The notes under the pieces were generated by a model that was not told the origin of the DNA, made no database searches, and saw only the letters and a list, made by a program, of their open reading frames with translations. 64,000 nucleotides of DNA, taken from SAR202-VII-2 sp965263165. GTDB taxonomy: Bacteria > Chloroflexota > Dehalococcoidia > Lucifugimonadales > SAR202-VII-2. A program made the translations under genes and the position numbers. The stretch lies in assembly GCA_965263165.1 (NCBI GenBank), contig OZ253584.1:1984001-2048000 (forward strand). The letters are read 5' to 3'. This document shows positions 16,461 to 24,396 of this stretch, one piece after another. The stretch's first letter is position 1, and every line of letters begins with the position of its first letter.

Positions 16461-17390
16461 CTAAAGCAAGGCGTGGGCAAGCTGCTGCGCTTCCACGTTC
16501 ACCAGCTCTTCCAAGGTGACATCCCGCAGCATGTTCCAGCCCTTCATCCATTCGTAGGTGCGGCGAAGCTCGTCCTCTGGAATGGGAGACGGGTTCGCCA
16601 CCTGAAGCCGGCTGGGCCTCAGATCGGCAACGGTCAACTCAGCGACCCGGGGATCGCTCTTGTGGTAGTCAATGAAGTATTGGAGATATCTCGGCTTGTC
16701 GGCGTTGATCCTAGTGACGGCCTCGCGCACCGCCCGGTTGAAGGCCAGGTACGTCATGCCGTCCACTTCAGGGGTCGCCACTTCCGTGCCATGGTAGAAG
16801 GAGGAGGCAACGATACGGCATCCAGCCCGCTCGGCGACCGTGATGTAGGGTTCCGTGAGCGTGGTGGCCTCAATCTCGCCGTTCATGAGGGCGTCAAACC
16901 GGCGGCGGGCCCCATTCGGCGCAAGGCAGGTCTTGATGGCGTCCCTGGGCAGAAACCCCTCGAGGAGCAGCACCGCCAGGTAGTGCGTTCCCGCATGGTA
17001 GGGCACACCCACAGGAACGTTGGCAAGCTGCTGGAGGGTGTAGACTTCAGAGTCCGGCCGAACAGCGATGGCCCCGCAGGTCATGATCGCCCTTCTGCCT
17101 ATCTGTCTGCTGCTGTTCTTGGAATCGTCGACGCGGCGGTAGTTGCCCCACTCGCAGGCGTTGTACAGGCAAGCATCACCGCCCTCCGAGGCGCTCCCGT
17201 GGCTGGCGAACGCGCTCACCTGATTCCAGTCGGTAACGTCTCTGTCAGCCTGAACGATGTACGTGGACTCCTGCTTGGCGGTCCACTCTATCTCCAGTCC
17301 CTCAGCCTCAAACAGACCTTCGTCGTAGGCGACGAGTTCAGGAAGGCCCTGGAACGGATACGTCGTCTCCAGCCGTAGCTTCTTCAGCAT
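16461..17390 (-). CDS. NMT1/THI5-like substrate-binding-fold protein, copy 2
   Basis: 309 residues, nearly colinear with copy 1 and matching at the large majority of positions (same YNACEWGNYRRVDD, GVPYHAGTHYLA and WMKGWNMLRDVTLEEL blocks). Differences cluster around residues 36-48 (TAKQESTYIVQ against PRGQSAPAK) and in the region near 110-125. These would be expected to line the ligand cleft, suggesting different ligands. No export signal. Its own terminator follows at 16414-16442. Confidence 0.8.
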   Translation of the reverse strand: MLKKLRLETTYPFQGLPELVAYDEGLFEAEGLEIEWTAKQESTYIVQADRDVTDWNQVSAFASHGSASEGGDACLYNACEWGNYRRVDDSKNSSRQIGRRAIMTCGAIAVRPDSEVYTLQQLANVPVGVPYHAGTHYLAVLLLEGFLPRDAIKTCLAPNGARRRFDALMNGEIEATTLTEPYITVAERAGCRIVASSFYHGTEVATPEVDGMTYLAFNRAVREAVTRINADKPRYLQYFIDYHKSDPRVAELTVADLRPSRLQVANPSPIPEDELRRTYEWMKGWNMLRDVTLEELVNVEAQQLAHALL

Positions 17391-17602
17391 GCTCCCCTCC
17401 TCTCATCGCGCGCTGACCGAAACGCCGAGCCTCGCTGCACCCCGACTCTAGCACCGCGCGCAACTAATCGCAAGGACATGCATGGCTCCTTCACCCCTGC
17501 AGGGGAGGGCTCTAGAGAATCTCTGAACAAGCTGTAACCGACCCACTGCAATTCGAGCGGGCGCCAAGGGGTTCCCCTAGCTGTGGGAGGAAGGGGGCTC
17601 TT

Positions 17603-17720
17603 GGTGGCGGACGCCGTTGTCCCGCCTAGCCCGCCCTCCAACGTTTTTGGGGACAGGGGGACTCGCTGTCCCCCTGCGGGGGCGCAGCCCCCTGCACCCT
17701 GCTTGGGGGACGGAGCGGAC
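17603..17720. repeat. Dispersed GC-rich repeat C, copy 1
   Basis: Contains GCCCGCCCTCCAACGTTTTTGG, GGGGGACTCGCTGT and GGGGGCGCAGCCCCCTGCACC blocks shared with copies near 28.7, 29.8 and 30.1 kb. Several short palindromes; no coding frame is conserved between copies. Confidence 0.7.
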
Positions 17721-17819
17721 GCTGCTGTCCCGCCTGGCGCGTCCAGACCCCCATCCCAACCTGCCCCGACTCTATGGGGAATCCCCCGTCCCTGCCTCGC
17801 ACTCGGGGGAAGGTCCAGT

Positions 17820-18195
17820 CTTTGATTGTATATTCGTTACGCGTATCAGCCGGATTTCGGAGTTTGCAGGCACGGAGCCGCCACAGAGGCGCAACAAAGG
17901 CGCAATGAAGTCATAAGAGAGTTGTAAAGAACCGTCGTGACGTCGTAGCGAATCGTCATGAACTGAGGCGGAGCCTTACACCTCCAAGGAGCTTGTCTCG
18001 AAACGACATTCGATCTAGTCCCACGCTTCCTCGGAGGGTCTTGCCCCTAGGCGTGTTCCCTCAGCGCCCCTGCCACAGGGGGATTCTCTATGGTTAGCCC
18101 CCAGTGCTCAATGTATGCGGCAGGCTCCGAGGAAGAGAAGCGGGCCGGGGGCCCACTTCCTGGGGCTACTATAGCACACCGTTCGTATTTTGCAA
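17820..18195 (-). ncRNA. Dispersed 11-nt-repeat RNA element, copy A3
   Basis: Same layout as copy A1 on the minus strand: TTGCAA-16 nt-TATAGT at 18195-18168, the conserved GAAGTGGGC, CCGGCCCGCTTCTCTTCC and CCCCCTGTGGCAGGGGCGC blocks, then a decayed repeat array (about 17885-17965). The 3' end is TACAATCAAAG. The small hairpin (17994-18008) has stem TGTC/GACA where A1 and A2 have TGCC/GGCA, a compensatory change that supports an RNA structure. The array is the most degenerate of the four. Confidence 0.55.
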
Positions 18196-18225
18196 TGGGG
18201 CGGCGCTGGCTTGTTCAGAGCATCC

Positions 18226-18918
18226 CTAGCCTATGTCGTCGAGGGTGGAGCGGAGGTCCTTGGCAACGCAGGTGAAGATGGGCGTGTCCCTGAGGGTGTA
18301 GCGGCTGCCCTCGGTTGTCCGCAGCTCCATGACGAGGTCCAGGAAATCGCTCAGTTCGGCGGTTTCAAAGGAGACGAGGAACTCCTGGTCGTCGAGGCCG
18401 AAGGAGTAGGCGGTGTTGATGCTGACGGTTGGGTACCTGTGCCCGATCTCGAAGTGGGCGTTCATCATGCGCTGCCGCTCTTCCCTGGGCAGGAGATACC
18501 AATCCCTGGTCTTGAGGAAAGGATAGACGATGAAGTAGGGGGAGCCGCTGGGTTCAAGGGCGGCGCCGGAGCCTTCCTGGCCCGCGTGGCGGTGGTCCTG
18601 GACATACTGGGATGGGCGCTTCATTGCGAGGTAGGAGTAGGGCAGGGTGAAGTAGGGGGCGAGGGCCGTATGGTTGAGCTGAGCTCCCATTTCCTGCAAC
18701 GGCTCCAAGTCCCAGGCCGTCTTCCATAGGAGGAGGTCGCAGTCGCCGCGGACGCCGACGAGGCTATAGCAACGAGTGGCGACGCGGGGGCTGGACTGCT
18801 CGACGGCCGCTATGAACTCTGCCTTACTGGCTTCCAACTGGTTAGGAGGCAACAGACGCCACTGAGGGTCGATCTTGTAAAAATCGAACTTGAAGACCTG
18901 GCGCCGCTGCTGGGGCAT
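18226..18918 (-). CDS. hemQ: HemQ-like coproheme decarboxylase (chlorite dismutase family)
   Basis: 230 residues from ATG 18918, which has GGAGGAACGA just upstream. It is a dimeric alpha+beta barrel family; the HemQ branch decarboxylates coproheme to heme b in the coproporphyrin-dependent pathway. Blocks seen: FKFDFYKIDPQWRLLP, YSLVGVRGDCDLLLWKTAWDLEPLQEM, YFIVYPFLKTRDWYLLPREERQRMM and NAHFEIGHRYP, with the His presumed to be the proximal heme ligand. The Arg typical of true chlorite dismutases is not evident. The stop codon is formed by the edge of MITE-like element M1. Confidence 0.88.
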   Translation of the reverse strand: MPQQRRQVFKFDFYKIDPQWRLLPPNQLEASKAEFIAAVEQSSPRVATRCYSLVGVRGDCDLLLWKTAWDLEPLQEMGAQLNHTALAPYFTLPYSYLAMKRPSQYVQDHRHAGQEGSGAALEPSGSPYFIVYPFLKTRDWYLLPREERQRMMNAHFEIGHRYPTVSINTAYSFGLDDQEFLVSFETAELSDFLDLVMELRTTEGSRYTLRDTPIFTCVAKDLRSTLDDIG

Positions 18919-19065
18919 TCGTTCCTCCGGAGGCTGGCTCGGAGCATGGTAGCCGACGCTTGCAGCTAGGGGCAACCGCGGCGTTGGGGGTGGCAGGGGC
19001 CGCTGCTGCCGTCTGGCGGCGCCAAACTGGGATTGAACTGTCGTACACTGTCTTGGGGTGGCCCT

Positions 19066-20184
19066 ATGACCAATGTGCGAGTCCTTCTTTCCGTGACGGC
19101 GCTGGCGGTTGTTGCGGCTGTTGCCGTCGCCGTCTGGCAGTTCGGCCCCGACGACGCCAGACCGGCGAGCGTCGGAGTGGATGCTGGGACGCCCGGCAGT
19201 ACGGCGACTCCGGTGGTGGAGGCCGAGGCGCCGCGTAGCTACCGGATCGTGACGGTGCTGGGCAAGGATGAGATACCGGCAATTCTCAATCCCAACATGG
19301 CGCCGGCCCAAGAGGTTGATGCGGTCCTGCGGGATACGACGCCGGTGCTGGCGCTGTCGCTGAACGGTGACCACCGGGCCTATCCGATTGGGACGCTGAG
19401 CAGGCACGAGATTGTCAATGACGTGGTGGGAGGGATGCCTGTCGCCGTGACGTGGTGACCGCTCTGCTATTCGGGCATCGTGTATGCCCGGGAGATAGGG
19501 GGGCGGGAGCTGACGTTCGGGGTGTCGGGCAAGCTAATCATGAACGCCCTGGTGATGTTCGACTATGAAACGGACACGTTGTGGAGCCACTTTCTGGGAG
19601 AGGCTGTGGAGGGGGCGCTGAGGGGCGAGCAGTTGGAGTTCGTTCCGGCGGCGCAGACAACGTGGGGGGCGTGGAAGAAGGCGCATCCGGACACGCTGGT
19701 GCTGGACACAGGAAGGCCGGTTTTCGATCCGTACGCGAGCTACTACGACGACGAGGATGCGCCCGGCATCATTGGGGAGACCCACGCGGATAGCCGGCTG
19801 CGCCGCAAGGACCTGGTGATGGGCCTGCTGATCAGCGGGGAGGCGGTCGCCTATCCATTCAAGGAGCTTGCCTTTACGCCGGTGGTCAACGATGTTGCCG
19901 GAGGCGCTCCGGTGCTGGTGGTCTTCGATATCCTGACGCAGTTCGCCGCCGCCTACAGCCGGGAGGTGGGAGACCGGGTGCTCACATTCGCTGTGCTGGA
20001 AGAGGCGGAGCACGGCGAGGTGAGGATGAGGGACGAGGAAACGGGGTCGCTGTGGGATGGGCTGACGGCGGAAGCGCTGGAAGGCCCCCTGGCAGGCGAA
20101 CGGCTCCGGCAACTGCCAAGCAACTACTCCTTCTGGTTCGCCTGGAAGGACTACCATCCTGAGACCGCGCTGTTCGACGAGTAG
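19066..20184 (+). CDS. DUF3179 protein, probable selenoprotein (in-frame UGA at residue 131)
   Basis: Read through the TGA at 19456-19458, this is one 372-residue frame. It has an N-terminal membrane anchor or signal (LLSVTALAVVAAVAVAVW) and a DUF3179 domain continuing without a break on both sides of the TGA: HEIVNDVVGGMPVAVTW-[U]-PLCYSGIVYA, then ELTFGVSGKL and TTWGAWKKAHPDTLVL. Family members have a CPLC motif here, so the TGA replaces the first Cys, giving UxxC. A hairpin at 19472-19490 fits a bacterial SECIS. A nonsense mutation is the alternative, but the downstream frame of about 240 codons is intact and family-like. Confidence 0.8.
19472..19490 (+). promoter_or_regulatory. SECIS-like hairpin of the DUF3179 gene
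   Basis: CGGGCAT pairs perfectly with ATGCCCG around the 5-nt loop CGTGT, with two further G-U pairs possible below. The loop begins 20 nt after the UGA, inside the 16-37 nt window of bacterial SECIS elements, and has a G among its first two bases, as the consensus requires. Confidence 0.75.
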
Positions 20185-20292
20185 GGGGTCTCCAACTGCC
20201 TCGTTGGGCCCGGCGGCCTGTGCTTGGCGATAGGGTTGGAGGGACTGACGCCCGCTGGTCCTGTGCTGGGGGTTCGGCCTGGCGGCGGTTGG

Positions 20293-20321
20293 TTGACACC
20301 GCCTGACCGGCACAGTAAGAA
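20293..20321 (+). promoter_or_regulatory. Probable promoter of the MoxR-like gene
   Basis: Perfect TTGACA (20293-20298), 17-nt spacer and a weak TAAGAA -10 (20316-20321), some 85 bp before the ATG at 20406. Confidence 0.45.
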
Positions 20322-20405
20322 TGGGGCATACCCCCACTGGGCGGACGCTGGCGACGCCGCGTGCCCTGGTTGGGGGCGCTCTGTGCATTCTTGGAGGATT
20401 GCGGT

Positions 20406-21824
20406 ATGGCCAAAACGGCGAGGAAGAAAGGTAAGAAGCCTTCCACCATCGGCGAACTGCGCGCCAGCGGCTACGAGGCAGTGACCGTCAGGGAGGAGCT
20501 GCGGCGGAACCTCATTGAGAAGATTCAGAAGGGGCAGACGCTGTTGCCCGGCATTGTGGGGTACGAGGACACGGTGGTCCCTCAGATCGAGAACGCCATT
20601 CTGTCTGGGCAGGACATCATATTGCTGGGCGAGCGGGGGCAGGCGAAATCGCGCATCTTCCGCAGCCTGGTTGGCCTGCTGGACGAGGAGATCCCCGCGG
20701 TGTGGGGCAGCGAGCTGAACGACGATCCGTATGCTCCCATCAGCCGCTACGCCAAGGACCTGATAGAGGAGAACGGAGACAAGACGCTGATCCAATGGGT
20801 GGGCCGGCAGGCCCGGTTCGGGGAGAAGCTGGCGACGCCCGACATTTCCGTGGCGGACCTGATCGGCGAGGTGGACCCCATCAAGGTGGCCGAGGGGCGT
20901 TATCTGTCGGACGAGCTGACCATCCACTACGGTCTAATCCCGAGGAGCAACCGCGGCATCTTCTGCATCAACGAACTGCCGGACCTGGCGGAGCGCATCC
21001 AGGTTGCGCTGTTCAACTTGATGGAGGAGCGAGACGTTCAGATCAAGGGGTACCGCGTCTCGCTGCCGCTGGACGTGTTCGTGGTGTCGAGCGCCAACCC
21101 GGAGGACTACACGAACCGCGGGCGGATCATCACGCCGCTGAAGGACCGGTACGGCTCCCAGATCCGCACGCATTACCCGCGCACCGTGGGGGAGGAGATC
21201 GACATCGTCGAGGTGGAGCGAACCCGATTTGACGATGTCGACAGCCGGCTCCTGATGCCGGGGTTCATTCAGGAGATCGTTGGGGAGTTCACGGCGCAGG
21301 CGCGGCGGAACTCCGAGATCAATCAACGCTCCGGGGTGAGCGTGCGGGTGTCCATAGCCAACTACGAGAGCGTGGTGAGCAATGCGCTTCGGCGGTCGCT
21401 CCGGTTGGGGGAGGCCCGTATCGTGCCCAGGGTGAGCGACCTGCCGGCGATGTACGCCACGACGGCGGGCAAGATCGAGCTGGAGAGCGTGGAGGACGGC
21501 AGGGAGCCGAAGGTGGTGGACGATTTGACGAAGAAGGCGGTGCTGGCGGTATTCAACCGGCACTTTTCAGCGGAGGACTTCGAAGGGATGCTTCAGAGCT
21601 TCGATGGGGGTCTTGTTGCAGAGTTTGGAAGCGAGGTGAGCTCGCAGGCGTATGTGGACCTGCTGCCGCAGTTGGACGGCCTCAGCAGTTCCCTTGCGAC
21701 GCTGGGTCTCCCGGACGATCCTGCGGCCACGGCATCGGCAATGGAGTTTGTGCTGGAGGGGCTTCACCTCAACCGAAGGCTGAACCGGGAGGTTGTGGGA
21801 GGGAAGTACCTCTACCGCGGGTAG
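20406..21824 (+). CDS. MoxR/ChlI-like AAA+ ATPase
   Basis: 472 residues from ATG 20406 (GGAGGA about 9 nt upstream). It belongs to the magnesium-chelatase ChlI/MoxR AAA+ clade, which acts as a chaperone-like ATPase usually with a VWA-domain partner. Walker A is atypical, LLGERGQAKS at about 80-89, lacking the usual Gly before Lys. Walker B reads GIFCINELPDL, sensor 1 is VVSSANPEDY, and the sensor 2/helical-lid region contains VRVSIANYESVVSNALRRSL. No VWA gene follows within the window, so its partner must be elsewhere. A strong terminator lies 140 bp downstream. Confidence 0.88.
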   Translation: MAKTARKKGKKPSTIGELRASGYEAVTVREELRRNLIEKIQKGQTLLPGIVGYEDTVVPQIENAILSGQDIILLGERGQAKSRIFRSLVGLLDEEIPAVWGSELNDDPYAPISRYAKDLIEENGDKTLIQWVGRQARFGEKLATPDISVADLIGEVDPIKVAEGRYLSDELTIHYGLIPRSNRGIFCINELPDLAERIQVALFNLMEERDVQIKGYRVSLPLDVFVVSSANPEDYTNRGRIITPLKDRYGSQIRTHYPRTVGEEIDIVEVERTRFDDVDSRLLMPGFIQEIVGEFTAQARRNSEINQRSGVSVRVSIANYESVVSNALRRSLRLGEARIVPRVSDLPAMYATTAGKIELESVEDGREPKVVDDLTKKAVLAVFNRHFSAEDFEGMLQSFDGGLVAEFGSEVSSQAYVDLLPQLDGLSSSLATLGLPDDPAATASAMEFVLEGLHLNRRLNREVVGGKYLYRG

Positions 21825-21961
21825 GCGCGGCGCCAGGAGAGCCTAGCAGAGGCGGGGCGGACAGTGGTTGGCTGAGGGCTTCCCGGTTGGCCTGCGGGTC
21901 AGGGTGGAGTGGCGCAGGGCTCCCGATTTCGATTCACCGTCTCGAGATATTTGGCGGACCA

Positions 21962-22010
21962 GAAAGAAGAGAGGAGGCCCCCGTTCTACGGGGGCCTCCT
22001 CTCTTCTTTC
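21962..22010. terminator. Bidirectional intrinsic terminator
   Basis: A perfect 22-bp stem (21962-21983 with 21989-22010) around a 5-nt loop, with A-rich left and T-rich right flanks (GAAAGAAGAG... / ...CTCTTCTTTC). It lies between the convergent MoxR-like gene and the surface-protein gene and can stop both. Confidence 0.92.
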
Positions 22011-22039
22011 AATACTGGGTCCGGACTGGGCCGGGTGGG

Positions 22040-22804
22040 TTAGACCTCCTGCTTCCGGCGGGATCGCAGGAAGTAGGCGCCAGTGGCGATGAAGGCTACG
22101 GCAGCGGCCACGAGGGCCATGATACCGCCAGCGCCGAGGGTGGCGTCACCGACGACGGGCAGGATGACGGTTGGCGGGATCGGCGGAGGGGGCTCAGTGG
22201 CCGGGGGAGGGGGCACAGGGGGATTCACCGCCAAGACTGCGAACAGGGAGAACCTGCTGACGCGGGTTGTGAGAGTCCCGTCGGCAATGTTGACGATGGT
22301 GTCCAGGCCGCCCCAGCCCTCGCCCTCGCGGAAGGCCAAGACCTTGAGGTTGACCGGGCTGTTCTTGGCCGCCTCAATGTCGCCGCCGGAGTATTTGACC
22401 ACGAGGCTGACCGGCTTGGCGAGCCGCTCGCCAGCGGCCTCGGCCCCGTCGGCCCCGAGGAGGTTGATGCGGAAGACGGTTGCGCCGTAGACGGCGCCGG
22501 CCGGCGGGTCTGGCGCCTCGGCCATGGCTTCCTCGAGGGTGACAGGGACATAGGTCAGGGTTCGCTGGCCGGAGGCCACGGTTCCCTCGTCGACCACGAC
22601 GGTGACGATGTCGCCGTCAAACGTGTGGGCTGTGTCCGTGCTGGGGGTGATAACAAGATCGTTGCTGGCGGTCGCTGCGGTTTCCTCAGTATCCTGCTGG
22701 GCAGGGTGGGCCCAGACGCTGGAGTAAGACAAAGCGAGGAAGCCAGCGATGGCGGAAGCAAGGATGAATACCAGGGTCAATCGGCGCAGGGTTGCATCTT
22801 GCAT
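22040..22804 (-). CDS. Exported surface protein with C-terminal anchor
   Basis: 254 residues. N-terminal signal peptide (RRLTLVFILASAIAGFLALSYSSVWA), a folded exported region, a proline-rich spacer (PPVPPPPATEPPPPIPPTV, about 195-213) and a C-terminal helix ending in RSRRKQEV. That is the layout of a protein held by a C-terminal membrane anchor. The segment SLVVKYSGGDIEAAKNSPVNLKVL to SRFSLFAVLAV looks like a ZU5-type beta-sandwich found in bacterial surface proteins. No LPxTG motif is present; IILPVVGDATLG is the nearest feature. Function unknown. Confidence 0.7.
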   Translation of the reverse strand: MQDATLRRLTLVFILASAIAGFLALSYSSVWAHPAQQDTEETAATASNDLVITPSTDTAHTFDGDIVTVVVDEGTVASGQRTLTYVPVTLEEAMAEAPDPPAGAVYGATVFRINLLGADGAEAAGERLAKPVSLVVKYSGGDIEAAKNSPVNLKVLAFREGEGWGGLDTIVNIADGTLTTRVSRFSLFAVLAVNPPVPPPPATEPPPPIPPTVILPVVGDATLGAGGIMALVAAAVAFIATGAYFLRSRRKQEV

Positions 22805-23137
22805 GAAACGGCCTCCTGGGGCGGCTGGTTGGGAACTATAGCCTTCGCTCGACCATGGGACGGTGCAATCTTACAACCGCCCAAGGCAAAGCGCTATGGT
22901 GCTGCGGACTCGCGGTCGACACATGGTGTATCTCAGAGTGGCGCAACTCCAGTGTATGGTACGCACGAAATCAATGTGAAGGCTATCACAGAGCATCAAG
23001 CTTGGTCAAGGGCCTGTATGCGTTTCTGCCGCAGCTACGGCTGCAGTCAGAGCTTACGCTCGGTGGCGGTGAGGTTCTTCCGTAGCTCACAGGGAGGGGC
23101 TTGGGAACGACCCCCATCCTAACCTGCCCTCGTACTC
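22805..23137. other. Intergenic, no gene recognised
   Basis: About 330 bp between the surface-protein start and the IS element. No convincing ribosome-binding site plus frame was found. The right end (23113-23137) carries the CCTAACCTGCCCTCGTACTC half of a dispersed repeat interrupted by the IS. Confidence 0.5.
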
Positions 23138-24328
23138 GGAGACCTTTGCGTAACCAAGGCAGGTGGGGCGAGAATGTAGCCATCCGAGGAAGTCCGGAGA
23201 GTACAGATGCATCGTCAGATGGGTCAGACGTCACTAGCAGAATCGCTGTTGCCGCAGTCGCTTGGAAGAAACGAGCGTCTGGAGCGAATCGGCGAGGAGG
23301 TGGACTGGGAACGATTCGCCTTTCTGGTGGGGGGAGTCTACTCGGCCGATGAAGGGAGACCCAGTTATCCTCCGTTGATGATGGTCAAGGTACTGCTGCT
23401 GGAGCAGTGGTACAACCTGTCTGACCCGCAGATGGAAGAGGCACTCGGAGACCGCATATCGTTCCGTCGCTTTGTGGGGCTTGGGCTTCAGGACGAGACC
23501 CCTGACTACTCGACGATCAGCCGCTTTCGGACCGAGCTGGTCAAGCATGGGCTGAGTGAGGAGCTTTTCAAGGAGGTGGAAGTCCAACTGGACAAGCGCG
23601 GACTGGTATTGAAGGAGGGGACGTTGATGGACGCCACGCTGGTAGAGGCCCAAGTGCGTCGTCCACCCCTCGCTGCGGGACGTGGCGCCAAGAGTGCTAC
23701 CGACCCCGATGCTGACTGGACGCGCCACCGTGGGAGTCGGGCGCACTTCGGCTACAAGGTGCATCTGGGTGTGGATGCAGGGACGGGGCTGGTGCGCAAG
23801 GGGATGCTGACGCCGGCCAAGGTCTATGAGAGCGAGGTGGCCGATGCGCTGGTGAGCGGTGACGAGGTGGCGGTGTACGGTGACCGCGCCTATGAGTCCA
23901 ACAGGCGGCGTCGGTGGCTCACGTCTCATGGGATCAACGATCGGATCATGCACCGTTCCCACAAGCATCAACCGGAGTTACCGCATTGGCAGAAGCGACG
24001 CAACGCGTTGATACGTCCGCGGCGGGCGTTGGTGGAGAAGGTCTTCGGCACCCTCAAGCGCAGCTACGGCTATAGCCGTGTCCGCTACCGGGGTTTGGGA
24101 CGCAACGCCGTGGAGATGTGGTTCAAGCTGATGGCCTACAACTTGCGGAGGATGACCAAGTTGGCTGATTGCGCTGCCTGAACCACTGTGTAGGAGCAGT
24201 CCCGGGGGAGCCGCCACACCGGGACGCGCAGTGGGTGGCCTGAACCGCCCTGGATGCGGTTCCGTGAACTTCTTTTCCGTGCTGGCGGACCAATCGAAGG
24301 CTACACCCAGAGTTGCTCAAAGGTCTCC
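23138..24328 (+). mobile_element. IS5-family insertion sequence
   Basis: 1191 bp bounded by imperfect inverted repeats: GGAGACCTTTGCGTAAC at the left (from 23138) and the complement of GGAGACCTTTGAGCAAC at the right (to 24328), matching at 15 of 17 positions. It carries one complete transposase. It interrupts a dispersed CCTAACCTGCCC...GGGGCAGGTTAGG repeat; both halves flank it. No clear short target duplication is visible at the ends chosen, so the exact boundaries may be off by a few bases. Confidence 0.85.
23207..24181 (+). CDS. IS5-family transposase
   Basis: 324 residues, full length for the family. The N-terminal DUF772-like domain includes YPPLMMVKVLLLEQWYNLSDPQMEEALGDRISFRRFVGL. The DDE catalytic domain has TLMDATLVEAQ (first Asp), GDEVAVYGDRAYES (second Asp) and RALVEKVFGTLKRSYGYSR (Glu with the Y-x2-R-x3-E-x6-K-like signature). 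It acts by cut-and-paste on the flanking inverted repeats. The frame is intact, so the element may be active. Confidence 0.93.
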   Translation: MHRQMGQTSLAESLLPQSLGRNERLERIGEEVDWERFAFLVGGVYSADEGRPSYPPLMMVKVLLLEQWYNLSDPQMEEALGDRISFRRFVGLGLQDETPDYSTISRFRTELVKHGLSEELFKEVEVQLDKRGLVLKEGTLMDATLVEAQVRRPPLAAGRGAKSATDPDADWTRHRGSRAHFGYKVHLGVDAGTGLVRKGMLTPAKVYESEVADALVSGDEVAVYGDRAYESNRRRRWLTSHGINDRIMHRSHKHQPELPHWQKRRNALIRPRRALVEKVFGTLKRSYGYSRVRYRGLGRNAVEMWFKLMAYNLRRMTKLADCAA

Positions 24329-24396
24329 AAGAAGGGGGCAGGTTAGGGAGAATTCTCCCGCCTTACGCCTGTCACCAACGTTCCTGGGGATAATGG

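Larger units (their letters stand above)
17512..18229. mobile_element. MITE-like element M1 with CTAG-bounded inverted repeats
   Basis: The ends are inverted copies. The left end, CTAG followed by AGAATCTCTGAACAAG (from 17512), matches the reverse complement of the right end CTTGTTCAGAGCATCC followed by CTAG (to 18229) at 18 of 22 positions. CTAG at both ends fits an IS5-subgroup target duplication. The 718-bp interior has no transposase; it holds a GC-rich repeat and RNA element A3. The right-end CTAG supplies the hemQ stop codon (TAG). A similar element, M2, is at 60931-61571. Confidence 0.65.

Noticed and set aside
18226..19407. N-terminal extension of HemQ to 393 codons
   Set aside because: The upstream part is Arg/Pro-rich and unlike the family; ATG 18918 has a strong ribosome-binding site and gives the normal length.
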